A stretch of DNA of 64,000 nt. It comes from Cheilinus undulatus (lineage: Eukaryota; Chordata; Actinopteri; Labriformes; Labridae). Below the pieces are notes generated by a model. It did no database searches. It saw nothing but the letters and a program-made list of their open reading frames with translations, and had not been told where the DNA came from. The position numbers and the translations under genes are program-made. Where the stretch lies: assembly GCF_018320785.1 (NCBI RefSeq), contig NC_054875.1:1419001-1483000 (forward strand), read 5' to 3'. Shown here piece by piece: positions 10,641-22,649 of the stretch. Numbering within the stretch: position 1 is the first letter of the stretch; every line of letters begins with the position of its first letter.

Positions 10641-12119
10641 TTCCTCTCTGGTTCTACCTCTCTGGTTCTACCTCTCTGGTTCTACCTCTCAGGTTCTTCC
10701 TCTCTGGTTCTACCTCTCTGGTTCTACCTCTCAGGTTCTTCCTCTCTGGTTCTTCCTCTCTGGTTCTACCTCTCTGGTTCTACCTCTCAGGTTCTTCCTC
10801 TCTGGTTCTTCCTCTCTGGTTCTACCTCTCTGGTTCTTCCTCTCTGGTTCTTCCTCTCTGGTTCTACCTCTCTGGTTCTTCCTCTCTGGTTCTTCCTCTC
10901 TGGTTCTACCTCTCTGGTTCTTCCTCTCTGGTTCTTCCTCTCTGGTTCTACCTCTCTGGTTCTTCCTCTCTGGTTCTTCCTCTCTGGTTCTTCCTCTCTG
11001 GTTCTACCTCTCTGGTTCTACCTCTCTGGTTCTTCCTCTCTGGTTCTTCCTCTCTGGTTCTTCCTCTCTGGTTCTACCTCTCTGGTTCTTCCTCTCTGGT
11101 TCTACCTCTCTGGTTCTACCTCTCTGGTTCTTCCTCTCTGGTTCTTCCTCTCTGGTTCTACCTCTCTGGTTCTTCCTCTCTGGTTCTTCCTCTCTGGTTC
11201 TTCCTCTCTGGTTCTACCTCTCTGGTTCTACCTCTCTGGTTCTACCTCTCTGGTTCTTCCTCTCTGGTTCTACCTCTCTGGTTCTTCCTCTCTGGTTCTA
11301 CCTCTCTGGTTCTTCCTCTCTGGTTCTGCCTCTCTGGTTCTTCCTCTCTGGTTCTTCCTCTCTGGTTCTGCCTCTCTGGTTCTTCCTCTCAGGTTCTTCC
11401 TCTCTGGTTCTTCCTCTCTGGTTCTACCTCTCTGGTTCTTCCTCTCTGGTTCTACCTCTCTGGTTCTACCTCTCTGGTTCTTCCTCTCTGGTTCTTCCTC
11501 TCTGGTTCTACCTCTCTGGTTCTTCCTCTCTGGTTCTTCCTCTCTGGTTCTACCTCTCTGGTTCTACCTCTCTGGTTCTTCCTCTCTGGTTCTTCCTCTC
11601 TGGTTCTTCCTCTCTGGTTCTACCTCTCTGGTTCTTCCTCTCTGGTTCTTCCTCTCTGGTTCTACCTCTCTGGTTCTTCCTCTCTGTTTCTACCTCTCTG
11701 GTTCTACCTCTCTGGTTCTTCCTCTCTGGTTCTTCCTCTCTGGTTCTTCCTCTCTGGTTCTACCTCTCTGGTTCTTCCTCTCTGGTTCTACCTCTCTGTT
11801 TCTTCCTCTCTGGTTCTACCTCTCTGGTTCTTCCTCTCTGGTTCTACCTCTCTGGTTCTACCTCTCTGGTTCTTCCTCTCTGGTTCTACCTCTCTGGTTC
11901 TTCCTCTCTGGTTCTACCTCTCTGGTTCTTCCTCTCTGGTTCTTCCTCTCTGGTTCTTCCTCTCTGGTTCTACCTCTCTGGTTCTTCCTCTCTGGTTCTA
12001 CCTCTCTGGTTCTACCTCTCTGGTTCTACCTCTCTGGTTCTACCTCTCTGGTTCTTCCTCTCTGGTTCTTCCTCTCTGGTTCTGCCTCTCTGGTTCTTCC
12101 TCTCTGGTTCTTCCTCTCT
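10641..12119 (+). repeat. 14-bp minisatellite, about 105 units
   Basis: Tandem CTCTCTGGTTCTAC / CTCTCTGGTTCTTC units with occasional CAGGTTC, GCC and TGTTTC variants. Because 14 is not a multiple of three, a 42-bp superperiod makes every plus frame read nearly the same 14-residue repeat (LVLPLWFYLSGSTS), open for over 500 codons. These frames are artefacts. The same array in opposite orientation lies at 61,140-61,950. Confidence 0.97.
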
Positions 12120-12129
12120 CTAGACAGGC

Positions 12130-12950
12130 TGACAGAGGACAGATGTCATGTTCTAAGGTAGTCTGGGATTAAACTCCAACAGAGTCAGAGATTTAGGATT
12201 TAGGTGAACCATCAGGTCCTTCTCATGTGTCAGACTGGTCTCCTTCCTTTATCGTCCTCATCGTTGCTCGCTTCTCAGTTTTCAGAGAGGACCTGAAAGA
12301 GAGAGAGAGGAGATTTCCTAACAGTTGTAGAGATGTGATCAGTCCTCCTGGTCTCTAATGTTCTTCTTCTTCTGTAAATCAGTCAGATCTATGAAAGCGT
12401 CCTGTTAGGAACACAAACATCAGCTAGATTTCTGTCTGCTGGATTTCTCTTTAGATCCAGAGAACTCTGATGAAATCAATCAGTGAAATATCTGAACTCA
12501 CAGAGCAGCACTCTCTGACAGCTTTAACCATCACTGACTCTATTATTCCTGGATTTAAAGCTTTATGTCATCAATATTCAGCTCAGTTTGAACACTGATT
12601 GGTTGAAACTGCTGCAGTAGAATAATCACAGACCAACCACAGTGAAAGAGTCGCTCTAGATTTAGATTTCAGTCACAGAGGAGGCTTTAAAAGCTGCATG
12701 TTCACATGTTCACATGATTTTATCTTCACAATAAATCAGCAGAACCAGAAGAGACGGAGTTCATCTGTTAAAATACTTTATCAGAGCAGGAGCTTTATTT
12801 TGAAGGGCTGATGCTGCTGTGATTTTAAACTCCCTATTTACTTTCAAACAGGATTTCCCTGGCAGGGCGCCACCCCACTTTATGCTTTAACTTCTCAGCA
12901 GGATTTCCTTGATCGTTATCCTCATTGTCCTGCTGTAACAGAAAAAAAAA
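12130..12950. repeat. Segmental duplication block flanking the 14-bp array
   Basis: Two pieces are inverted copies of DNA further right. 12,130-12,300 pairs with 60,960-61,130 (shared: AGGTGAACCATCAGGTCCTT). 12,350-12,580 pairs with 54,620-54,830 (shared: GAAAGCGTCCTGTTAGGAAC), with weaker similarity continuing to 12,950/54,480 around a GGGTGGCGCCCTGC-like motif. No coding region is seen. Confidence 0.85.
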
Positions 12951-13049
12951 AGCTTTCAGTAAACAAAGAGTAACAACACAGAGTTCTCTTTATTCATTCC
13001 CAGATCATCAGACTGCACACATCAAATACACGATCTCCCCTCTCTCATT

Positions 13050-13200
13050 CTAATGTCCAGGGCTGGTTCTGGGTATAGGGGATATAGGTGGTCACCTAGG
13101 GCGCCATGCTGAGGGGGGCGCCCCTCGATCACCGTCTCATCTTGTCTCTCTCTCTGTCTCTCTCTCTCTCTCAAAACACACAGCGCTGAACGGACCGGAT
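13050..13200. mobile_element. GGCGCC-rich MITE-like repeat
   Basis: Contains CAGGGCTGGTTCTGGGTAT, CACCTAGGGCGCCATGCTGA and a GA/CT-rich tail. An inverted relative lies at 54,230-54,440 (GGCGCCCCCCTCAG, CCAGAACCGGCCCC, GAGA repeat). Similar CCGGYTCTAG ends occur near 39,325, 46,425 and 51,845, which suggests a dispersed non-autonomous element. Family not assigned. Confidence 0.5.
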
Positions 13201-13639
13201 GTAGAGGCAGAGCCCTGTGTGGGACAGCTAACACCCCACCTGCCCATTCCTCCTGATTTTCCTGATCTTTAACACCTGTCTGTGTGTGTGTGTGTGTGTC
13301 ATCGCTCTCTCCCACCTGTACCCGCAACATGTGGGTCCAATTCCTCCTAAAGTCTGACCCTCCACGTAAGACATGGAATGACAGAAGCTGTGTTCAGGTT
13401 AATAAATTATAATTGTTCTAAATTCCCCATTAGTAATGCTAAAATGCAGTTTTATTGTTTATTTTTAGTCAGGCATTCTCCTGAACAGCCTGGGGTCCTT
13501 TCAATCTCCTGCAGGCATATTGTTGAGCAGCTGGGGTCCTAGGGTGATATGAGGACCAGCTCAGATGAAAATTGGTGTTTTACCTGCAGAAACAGATTTG
13601 TTGAATAGAGGTTGCGTTCGTGAAGAAAGTCAGTGTTAC

Positions 13640-14160
13640 TGACCTGAGAAAGTGTCTGAGAGAGTGAAAATGAGAGTTATATTTCATCCTGTTCGTAATA
13701 GTAGCCTACGTGTGTGTTACTAGGCTGTTTTTCTCCCGCTATCTTGTTAGTTATATGCTAATGCTAATCAGCTAGCTCCATTCTATTATGTGTTGTTGAT
13801 GAGGGCGTGTTTAAATGCTAACTAAGCTAATTCATAGCAATTTGTATGAAGCATCTTTGTGCTTCATCTCCTGTGCAGTTTGTAGCTGCAGCATTGCACT
13901 GAACATTAAGAGATATATTTTCAATGATTTAATAATCTCCTTAAACTGTAAAAAAGGACAGCATTTTGATATTCTGTACATGTTTATTGTTTTACAGAAA
14001 CCATCCTCTGTTCTTCCTTGGTTGTATCCCCCTTCTGTCCTATATAAATGACATAAACAGTTCTCTGTGTACGTCTCTACTCTCTGACCGGAGTCACTGT
14101 TGTGGATAGAGTAGATCAGCATCACACACATCAAGAAGCTTTTAACTTCTAATATTGGTC
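13640..14160. other. Possible 5' LTR/leader of BEL/Pao remnant
   Basis: AT-rich stretch with a TATA-like CCTATATAAATGAC near 14,040 directly upstream of the gag/pol-like frame. It is consistent with retroelement promoter/leader sequence, but no matching second LTR was found, so this is inference from position only. Confidence 0.25.
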
Positions 14161-14167
14161 CTTCAAG

Positions 14168-15468
14168 ATGTACTTCACCCTCAGCAGCACTATGAACGTA
14201 CAGAGAATATCGACAGCTGAGATCGGAGCACAAAGTAGAGGACGTCTGAGACAGCTTTCAACACACCTGCAAGGCTATCAGGTCAGCTTACCACAGTCAC
14301 TCATGCCTAACACTGCCCCTCTCCAAGACATTAACCAGAATGCCAGCGCACAACAGCTGCAGTCACTCAGCCTGCAGACCGAGTCTGCCTTTAATGATGA
14401 CCAGCCACACGGTGTGCTTGGGCCCTCTCCCAGTGTCTCTTTAGGAGCAGTTGATAAGGTGACTCAGTGGAATCTTGTATCTTGCTCTAGTAGTCTTCCT
14501 GGTCTGCTGAGTGTGTGTGAGGAGCGTCAGTCACCTACCCCCTCCGAAGATAGCTCCCATAGTCAGCGTCTAACAGAGCACAGTATCAGTGATGGTGAGC
14601 CTGGTTCTCCTACTACATCTCAAGCTGCTCACCATAGTCTGAGCGTTCCATTAACCCATCCATCTGGAGTCTATCCTAGCAGCACATTGCCCCAGCAGCC
14701 ATCGCGAGTCCAGCTGGGACCGTCCACCGAACCTCATGTTAAGCTGCCACTAACATCACTGCTGCTCACAACAACCTCCACGTTGCAGTCTCAAAGGATA
14801 ACAGCTCCTACCCTGAGCCAAAGGCGGGAAAGCTATATCCTGACTCAATCCCTACCGTCAACACTAACCTCTGCACCATTGTTTGGAGCAGTTTCCAGGC
14901 CACCTACCCCAGCAGTGACAAGCATAGTTATGCCACCAACTAACTTCCATGTAGTGAGTGCCAGGAGATTCATCTCAGGGTCCTCCATGATGTTGCCAAA
15001 TCAGGTCCCCGTGTCTACCTCATCACTCCAAAGAACCGTGCCTCACTCGCCAACTCCAAACAAGGGGGTAAGGTGTACCTCAAGGTGGTGCCAATTATAA
15101 TTAGCCATGGTAGCAGGTCGCTGCAAACCTATGCGGTTCTGGATGATGGTGCTGAGCGCACTGTTATTCTGCCAGCTGCTGCTCAGTATTTGGGACTTAG
15201 AGGTGAAACAGAGTCCCTTGCTCTGCGGACAATCCGCCAAGACATTGCTTGTCTCACTGGTGAGTCAGTTGATTTCCACGTGGCCTCTCTTGAACAGCCT
15301 ACAGAGCAGCACCAGGTTAAGGGTGCCTTCACAGCAAGTCAGCTAGCACTGGCAGAGCAATCTTACCCCATGACTGCACTACAGAAGCGTTACAGACACT
15401 TAAGAGGCCTCCCACTGCGCACATTCAGTAATGTGCAACTGCTCATTATTAAAAATAAAAACCTCTAA
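14168..15468 (+). pseudogene. BEL/Pao LTR-retrotransposon polyprotein fragment (protease region)
   Basis: Two overlapping frames form one broken polyprotein. Frame 2 (14,168-15,100) is a Ser/Thr/Pro/Gln-rich 310-codon stretch. Frame 1 (readable from about 14,950 to 15,468) carries a BEL/Pao-type aspartic-peptidase region (DUF1758-like): the segment KVYLKVVPI, the catalytic AVLDDGAERTVIL, then YLGLRG and a C-terminal part ending LRTFSNVQLL. A frameshift lies around 14,940-15,060. The reverse transcriptase, RNase H and integrase are absent. The frame is cut at about 15,460 where a Tc1-like element begins. Frameshifted and truncated, hence a dead copy. Confidence 0.72.
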
Positions 15469-15469
15469 A

Positions 15470-15930
15470 TGCACTGTTCCACATTATTAAGCACAACACA
15501 GTTTTAAAGATTTTATTGGTTGTAAAGAAGTGAAAATAGTCATTATTGAATCTGCAGCATTAGGAGGTCATATTTACTGAAATCAAAGATATTTCAGTCA
15601 AAAACATCTGAACAGGACAAGTTCATGTTAACATAGGAGCCCTTCTCTGAGTTTTTGGAGAGTTTCTGCTTGAATTTCTTTGCAGGATGTCAGAATATCC
15701 TCCCAGAGCTGCTGTTCTGATGTGAACTGCCTCCCACCCTCATAGATCTTTAGCTTGAGGATGCTCCAAAGGTTCTCAGTAGGGTTAAAGGTCAGGGGAG
15801 GATGGGGGCCACACCATGAGTTTCTCTCCTTTTATGCCCATAGCAGCCAATGACACAGAGGGATTCTCTGCAGCATGAGATGGAGGATTTTCATGCACAT
15901 ATATAACAGGGTCAAAGTTCACCTCTTTAG
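15470..15930 (-). pseudogene. Tc1/mariner-like transposase, C-terminal remnant
   Basis: On the minus strand, 15,820-15,630 reads PTENLWSILKLKIYEGGRQ followed by FTSEQQLWEDILTSC, KEIQAETLQKLREG and SYVNMNLSCSDVFD. The NP(T)ENLW motif corresponds to the last catalytic acidic residue of the Tc1 DDE triad. The rest of the transposase is missing or unreadable, and the 3' untranslated part runs to a CACTGTTCCACATTATTAAG terminus near 15,470. It truncates the BEL/Pao fragment. Confidence 0.68.
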
Positions 15931-15939
15931 TTCAGTGTT

Positions 15940-18900
15940 GTTATAATGACACTAAATTACCTGCCATTGTCTGTTCTGTATCAGCCTGAGAGAAACGCCT
16001 TCATCCATGATGCTGTGTTGTTGTCAGCAGCCCCTCCTTCCTCTGTTTTCTTCTTCGTTGGTCATTAGTAGATGTTCTCTCCTCTTTTGAATGAATCCCT
16101 GTTGGAGAGGTGGGTGTCCATTGTTCTGTCCAAGTTTACATCTGTTTACATCCTGATGTTAAACGTCACATCTACATATTTTAATCCTTACAGTATCTCG
16201 TCTCACGTTTCCACCTGTTGACATGTTTATCTGCTTTAAATTTCTAGAATAATTACTCTTATGGGAGTCAGGGATGTTCGTTTCCCGCGCACGGTGAGTT
16301 AAGCTAGCTCACGCGCACATCGTCTACAGCTAACGTACGTTCATGTCATGCTAAGCTAATGCTACGTTCTGTGCTTTTATTTTGGTAGGATCCGGAGCGG
16401 CTGTGGGATTATGGGAGTTTTTGTCTCTGGTTATCTCTGCCAGATTAAAGTGGTCAAAGAGAGAATCCATTACTGTCAGAATAACTTTTACTGAAGTCTC
16501 CAAAGAGTACTTTTTTCAGATTTTGAACAGTAAAAGAGAAATTAGTTTTAATGATTTTAACTTTCTACAATAATGATTATTTTATTAAAAGCCCTATTTT
16601 ATGATGTTTTCTGTGTTTTAACAGTTTTTACCCTGAAAGTGGCCTCTGAAAATATGAGAATTGTTGTTTTGTTAAAATATTTTTGAATTTAATTCAGTCT
16701 ATTTTTAAAATGTGTGTTTAAATCTGAGTTTCTGTCTCATTATTTCATGACAACATTAAGTATGTCACTATAATTATTACTACTGCAGTTGTCACCAGTT
16801 TGATGTGGTCAGAGAAATCTGACACGTAAACGTTGGGGCTGTGGTGAGGTCACTGCACACACCTGAGCACAGGTAATCACAGCCACACTGAGGACAGGGA
16901 GTCACAGGAGAACAGGTGCAGGAATCATGAGTTAGTGGTTAAGTTAGTGTTTCTTCCTCACATGTGGAGCTGGTTTTAGACCTGATCTTCTGTATTTAAG
17001 ACAATGATCGTTAATAAAGAGTTCACCTTCAGTCACGAGGATCTCCTCCTTTTTAACCACCATGAGGTGGAAATGACTCCAAGTTCCCTTCAGTGGCCTC
17101 CTTCATCAGTCCACCAGGGAATAAAGAATTTTCCAGATGGTCTTCATCAGTGTCTGGATTCAAGTCTCCGCTAACAGCTACCAAAGCATCAGGATGTTTT
17201 GTCTGAAGCCTTCAAAGTGTCCGGTTAATAATAAAGCTCTCTAATCTGATCTAGAATATTCTTTCTGATATTTTAGAGGATTGTGAAAGCAGAGAAAGTG
17301 AAAATATACGGTGGCTGCTTGTTAAAGAGTAGAGAAGAGGGTGTGTGGCTGTTTTATTCTGATTGGAGATCTGACCTAAAATGACCTCAGAGTTCAGCTG
17401 GGTCGACCCATGGTGTTTACATTTAGAGACAGGAAGGAGGAAAGAATCAAATGTGGATTTTTGCTGCTTTAATAATTATATTATATATTATATATATTAT
17501 ATTATATATATAAATATTTCATTTGGAGTATTTTAGACCAAATCACTTTTGGTTATCATTGTTTACATTCAGGACGGAGGAAACCAGAGAAGGTCTGTGA
17601 CTCTGCAGGGCTCCAGAGTCCAGATTCTCTCTTGCTCCACAGTAGAGACGTTTCCAGTCTCACTACTTTGGATCAATAAATCATTTGGACTTTGGAGGGC
17701 TGCAGTGTGACAGACGTTTTCTTGCTCCTTATTCTTCATGTTTTCAGCTCCTGTCCACCGTGGTTTGGATGTGTGTGTTCACACCTTCCTTTAAATTTAG
17801 GATGGAGCGTATTTGTGCTGACCTTCATGGCCCCCCAGTGTGGCGGGGCCCCAGAAAGCTGTCCCCTTTATCCCCCCTTATGGGCGGCCCTGAGCACATG
17901 CAGAGAGGAACTTTGCATGTTTGATTAGGATGGAAATATGTTTGAATGCTATGAAATCAACTTTCCATTTCCAGTGTCCCTCTGGAGGTTATTCATCAAT
18001 CAACCAGCAGGTGGCGCCTCCTGACTGCATGAACACGGAGCATGCGTGGAGCTGCTCTTACTGACTTTATTGTGTTCAGCTGTGTGACTCTCCATTCATG
18101 GCTCATTCATCAGTTCTGATGCTGGCTCAGCCAATCCTGAGATACATCACATTTTAGAGAAAAACTCTGACAATCATTCACATCAATCTTTGAGCTCAGG
18201 AGTTTGGACAAGATTGACACTGAACTCCATCAGAGCTTCTCAAAGTGGGGAGGAGGGAAACTAAGACACACTGAAGTGATTTTAAAGGTTAGAGGTCATC
18301 TGTTACAGTACATCTGAGGGTCACTAAATCCCTGAACACCCCCAGACTCCTGAAGGCCCCTCATCTCTCTATATGATGATGATGTTTGAATGCATGATGT
18401 TTCAGTGCTGCAGCAAACACAGGAAGCTGCATGACATGCATCATATTTTCCTTCTGCCATCCAAACAGTGATTTCAGTTTTTCCACATCATTAAAATAGA
18501 AATTAAAAATGGAATAAATTTTGGGTTACAGCTCCTCAGACAGGACCAATTTAAAATGACCGTCTTACAACCTCAGCAGCGATGGCGTGTTGTGAGAGGC
18601 CTCGCTTATGCAGCTCGACAGTCCGACCACGTTCAAAGACAGAAAGCTTGGTTGTCTTCAGTATAAACTGTTGTGATTGGTTGAAGAGTCACATGGAGCT
18701 GATGAAGTCTTCAGTCATTTTAACACAAACCCTCAGATATTTCTGCTGTCTTTGTTAAAGTCCATGAAGAGTTTGGACTTTAGTTTCTACGGTAACAGAA
18801 ACATCCACTCCTGCTGCATCCTACACGGACTCTGAGCACCCATGTTCAGGATTCAGGATCACAGTGGGTCTGATTAAAGGTAGTAGTGATGAGGTTTCCT

Positions 18901-19160
18901 CTCTGAATGAAGGAAAAGTCTAGAAGAGCTCCACATCCTTGTAACGCTGCCACACATGGATAGAAGCAGCTGGGAGTGTCAGACTGGTTTAGATCCATTC
19001 TGGAGCTGAAGAGTCAGTCCAACTATTGCTGGGTTCTGATTTATTTCACCAGGATTTATTCCCACTGAGATACAAAAATCTCTTTAACCAGGGACTCCTG
19101 ATGCTGGAATAATGTGTGTGTGTTTCTGAGAAGCCTGCTTCACCACTTTACCAACCTCTT
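15940..19160. other. Repeat-bearing intergenic DNA, no gene seen
   Basis: No supported coding region. Contains an AT-dinucleotide-rich stretch at 17,475-17,515, a CTCF-like motif at 18,004, and a repeat at 17,815-17,895 (CCCCAGAAAGCTGTCCCCTT, ending GGGCGGCCCTG). That repeat is also seen at 38,055-38,125. A TTTAAGACAATGATCG / AATAAAGAGTTCACC stretch near 17,000 looks LTR-like but is unpaired. Confidence 0.5.
18004..18017 (+). promoter_or_regulatory. CTCF-like motif
   Basis: CCAGCAGGTGGCGC matches the vertebrate CTCF core consensus at every informative position. It lies in the spacer between the two inverted receptor genes. A sequence match only; occupancy is not shown. Confidence 0.5.
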
Positions 19161-19800
19161 TAAAATTATTTTTGACACTTTTACCCAGTGTTGACACTTT
19201 TTCCCTTTTTGTTGCAGTGTTTAACTCATTTTACCGTTTTTGCTCATGTTCGCCCCGTTTTTATCCACTGTTAACCCACTTCTGCCGTGTTTGATTCATT
19301 TTACTACTTTATGCCTACTGTTGCCTTTTGTTTCTGCCACTTTTTTTTTGCAAATTTTACTCCCTTTTACTCATATTTCACCACTTTTTGGGCCATTTTT
19401 CTTCATTTTTGCCACTTGTTTTTCTCATTTTTAACCCACTTTGCTACGTCTTTGCCACTTTCCCCCTTTTTTGCCATGTTTTACTATTGTTTTACTATTT
19501 TTTGCCTGTTTGCCTCTAGTTTTTGCCGTTTCTGACAGTTTCCTTTTTTCCATGTTTAACTCATTTTACTGTCTTTTCCACCTGTTTTAACCTCTTTTAA
19601 CCCTTTCTCTCCACTTCTTTGTCTTTCCCACAGGTGTTCAGGTGTTTTCCATCTCTAAGTTCTGTCAGTGTTTCTACTTTATTTATGACATCCTGCTGGT
19701 TTTGACCTTTATGTTCTAGTCTGCAGTCTGACCGTTCTGTTCTAATAGTTTAGTTCAGTGTGGTCCATGTTGTCGACATCTACAATAAAAATCTCATTCA

Positions 19801-20465
19801 GATTTTTTTTCAATATTATTTTTATTTATTTTCAACATTTTCTAAACATACAAGACAAAAAACAAACACAAGAAAATAAATTCTAATGAAGAGAAGAGAA
19901 AGAAAAAAGAGAATAAAAGTAGCAGCTTGTAGACCACATCACATAGATACAAATAAACATGGTCCCAGTTCATTGTCTCTTTAGTGCTCAGAGTCCCAGC
20001 ATGGCAGCCATGTTGGGTGGGTGTCAGAGGTCCATAAGCGGTTCCCATATTCTTAGAAAAACATCTCCCTTGTTTTTAGGGTGCGTTGTTCCAGACGTAA
20101 GGTTTGTTTGAACAGGTTAAATGTAGGGGGTCTGTGCTGACTCCACATGAGTGCAGAGTTATGTAGGATATCAGAGCAGTCCTCTCTTTATGTGTGGGAC
20201 CCAGGGTCCTGTTCAGTTCTGAGCTGAAAAGATAACATATTAGTGTACAGTCTAGTGAAGGCCCCACAACCTTCACAGTCAGGTCATGCATGTCCTTCCA
20301 GAAGTGTTGTAGCTTTCTGCATTCCCAGCAGATGTGCATAATTGTCCCTACAATGTTTTACAGCCATGACATCTAGGGGTTGAGTCTGGAAGCATCTAGG
20401 CGGAGCGGAGTGAGGTACATCCTGTGCATAAACTTATAGTTCTGTTCAGATATTTTGTTACAAGA
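19801..20465 (-). mobile_element. L1-like LINE ORF2 3' fragment
   Basis: Minus-strand frames read MHICWECRKLQHFWKDMHDL (20,339 downward), then LGPTHKERTALISYITLHS and NWDHVYLYLCDVVYK. The first motif is the H-(I)-WEC-x-x-FW signature near the C-terminus of L1/Tx1-type ORF2. Stops interrupt the frame. Absence of this DNA in the paralogous block at 58,150 supports insertion after duplication. Confidence 0.62.
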
Positions 20466-20489
20466 CAGTGAAATAAACACACTCTGACC

Positions 20490-20585
20490 AGTGTTGGTTC
20501 ATTACTTTAAAAAGGTAATTAGTTATAGTTACTAGTTACTTCTCCCAAAAAGTAACTGAGTTAGTAACTGAATTACTCCAGAGTT
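20490..20585. mobile_element. MITE fragment (CAGTGTTGG / GTTACTAGTTACTT type)
   Basis: Begins CAGTGTTGGTTCATTAC and contains ATAGTTACTAGTTACTTCTC and AAAAAGTAACTGAGTTAG, a pattern common in fish hAT-like MITEs. It is part of the same stretch that is absent from the paralog at 58,150. Confidence 0.45.
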
Positions 20586-21021
20586 CTTCTTCTGTCAGTC
20601 AGTGGGTGTAATCTGATTCTGTTTAAGGAAAGGGTTCAGATTTTTAAAAATCTATACTGAACTGTAGCATAAATAAGTAAAGTCATTTATTTAGCTTTGA
20701 TAGGAGAGTCTATTATTAACACTAAAATAAAATATGATTATTACAGGTTAACTTTATAATGGACCATGGTTTAATAATGATTAATAACTAAAATCATGTC
20801 TAAATGATGCTCAGTGAGGGGGAGCAGCTCGAACACTCCAGTGTGTGAAAGAGGAAGAAAGAACCAAGAACCTGCAGACTGAGACGTCTCACATTCAGTA
20901 ACCACATCCGTTAGACATCTGTCTGTAAAAATGTTGTCAAACACCACTGTCAACCCTACAGACAGGGTGTGTTTGTTTAAACAGGAAACCAACCTCATGA
21001 AGGTGGGTGTGGTGAAAGATA

Positions 21022-21755
21022 ATAACAGTAATACATTTTATTTATAAGAGCCTTTCCCAACACTCAAGGTCACTTTACAGATAAAACAAGCACAATAAAA
21101 ACAGCAGATAAAAGCTCACGCTGTATAAAACAGGACAAAGTAATTACAGAGAGGAGGCTAATCTGAACAGGTGGGTTTGAGTCTGGATTTGAAGAGAGGG
21201 AGAGAGTCAGTGTTCTGGATGTCTGGTGGGAGTGAGTTCCAGAGTTGGGGGTGCTGAGACGGGCAGAGAGGAGGATGGAGGAGGAGGATCTGAGGGAGCA
21301 GGAGGAGGAGGCTATGTGGAGGAGATCAGAGAGATGGGGGGGGTTGTGGATGGCCTTGAATGCATACAGGAGGATTCTGGATTTAACCAGGAGCCAGTGG
21401 AGCTGCTGTAGGACGGGGGTGATGTGGTGAAATGAGGGAGTTCTGGTGATGATGCGAGCAGCTGAGTTCTGGACCAGTAGAAGTTTATGGAGAGATTAGA
21501 GAGGGAGACCAAAGAGGAGAGAATTACAGTGATCAATACAGGAGGTAACGAGGCTGAGGACGAGAACAGAAGTGGTGTGGGGGCTGAGGGAGGGCGGAGG
21601 AGGTTGATGTTGTGTAGGTGGAAATATGCAGACTGGGTAACATTACTGATGTGGGTTTGGAGATAGGGAGCTGTCGAGGACGACACCCAGACTCTGAACC
21701 TGAGGGGAGGGGGAGACTGAGGAGCTGTCAGTAGTGAGGGAGAGACTGTCAGCCT
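21022..21755 (-). mobile_element. L2/CR1-like LINE (family B) 3' end
   Basis: Minus strand carries the C-terminal part of a LINE ORF2 in broken frames (LGVVLDSSLS, YWSRTQLLASSPELPHFTTS, with the usual HWLLVKSRILLYAFKAIHNP-like block in another frame), then a 3' UTR containing CAAGGTCACTTTACAGATAA (as on the plus strand). It is the reverse complement of 26,996-27,720. A 124-codon frame is identical in both and the paired coordinates sum to 48,761 throughout, so the copies are very young. Confidence 0.8.
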
Positions 21756-22649
21756 GACTCTAACACCTTCAGCACATAGATGAAGTAAACATCAGTCACT
21801 GTCTCTGTCAGTCTCCAGATCCTCTGCTGGGGTTCACTGGTTCTACTGATCATTAGTCAGATCTTTTTAATGTTATTCAGTTTTATTTTGAAGGGGCAGC
21901 TTTCAGAGACTCTCATCTAGAAAGGAAAAGGATGATGGAATAAAGTAGACTAGAGATAAAGCAGCTGGGTCTTGGTAGGTGAAGCATCAGTCTGTGCTGC
22001 TGCTGTGACTCATGGAGGGTTAGAGGATTTCTCCTCCTTCATGGCTCTAACACATCAGTCAGAATGATCTGGGAGGGGGAGAAGACCCTGGGACCCACAT
22101 CTGAAATCCTGCTAGGACAGTGGTGTAGTAGAGGCTGTAGCGCTCCATTCTAGTCATTTCTAAGTTTGCAGGAAAGAAAAAGTCTGAACCTTTGAAGTTT
22201 TCTGCTTTTCTGCATTAATGATCATCAAATGTGTCCTGATCTGTTTCTAAGTCACAAGTTCAGACAAACACAATGAGTTTAAGCTAAAACCACAGAAATA
22301 ATCAATATATTTACAGTCTCTACTGAGCATTAAACATCCACAGTGCTGCTGGAAAAGGACTGAACCCTGGATTTAGTCACTGGTTGGTCCTCCTTAGGGG
22401 GCAGAACAGAGACTCAGGAGGTCCCAAACATTTCTGTCCCTAAAGTCAGAGAGCTGAAAGTTAGATCTGTGTCACACTGAGAGTTAATGGTTAATGATCA
22501 CACTTTAGAAAATACAGGAACATGTCTGTGTTCAGATCATTAACACAGATTTAGAGATATTTAGCAGATTTATAGAGGAGGATTCAAACAGGACTGTGGC
22601 CTCACTAAGGATCTTTCTATCAGCCTCAGTTATCACCTGGTACCAGATC
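21745..22649 (+). repeat. Segmental duplication block C, left copy
   Basis: About 900 bp nearly identical, in the same orientation, to 59,180-60,076, from CTGACTCTAACACCTTCAGC to CACCTGGTACCAGATCT. No coding frame is convincing. In this copy block C joins directly to the upstream region of TNFRSF copy 2; in the right copy about 2 kb including the 14-bp array intervenes. Confidence 0.93.

Larger units (their letters stand above)
19170..20820 (+). repeat. Segmental duplication blocks A and B, copy at left
   Basis: Block A (19,210-19,800) carries a degenerate TTTTGCCACTTTTAAC-type array and then unique-looking sequence (CCATCTCTAAGTTCTGTCAG, TGCAGTCTGACCGTTCTGTT). It matches 55,480-56,092 plus 58,047-58,150. 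Block B (20,612-20,820) matches 58,155-58,320. In this copy A and B are split by an ~800-bp insertion (19,801-20,611), whereas the right copy of block A is split by a LINE. Confidence 0.85.

Noticed and set aside
10587-12161. 500-codon plus-strand ORFs with 14-residue repeats, and the minus equivalents at 61.1-62.0 kb
   Set aside because: A 14-bp tandem repeat free of stops in every frame. Several frames are open at once, which is the mark of a repeat and not of coding selection.
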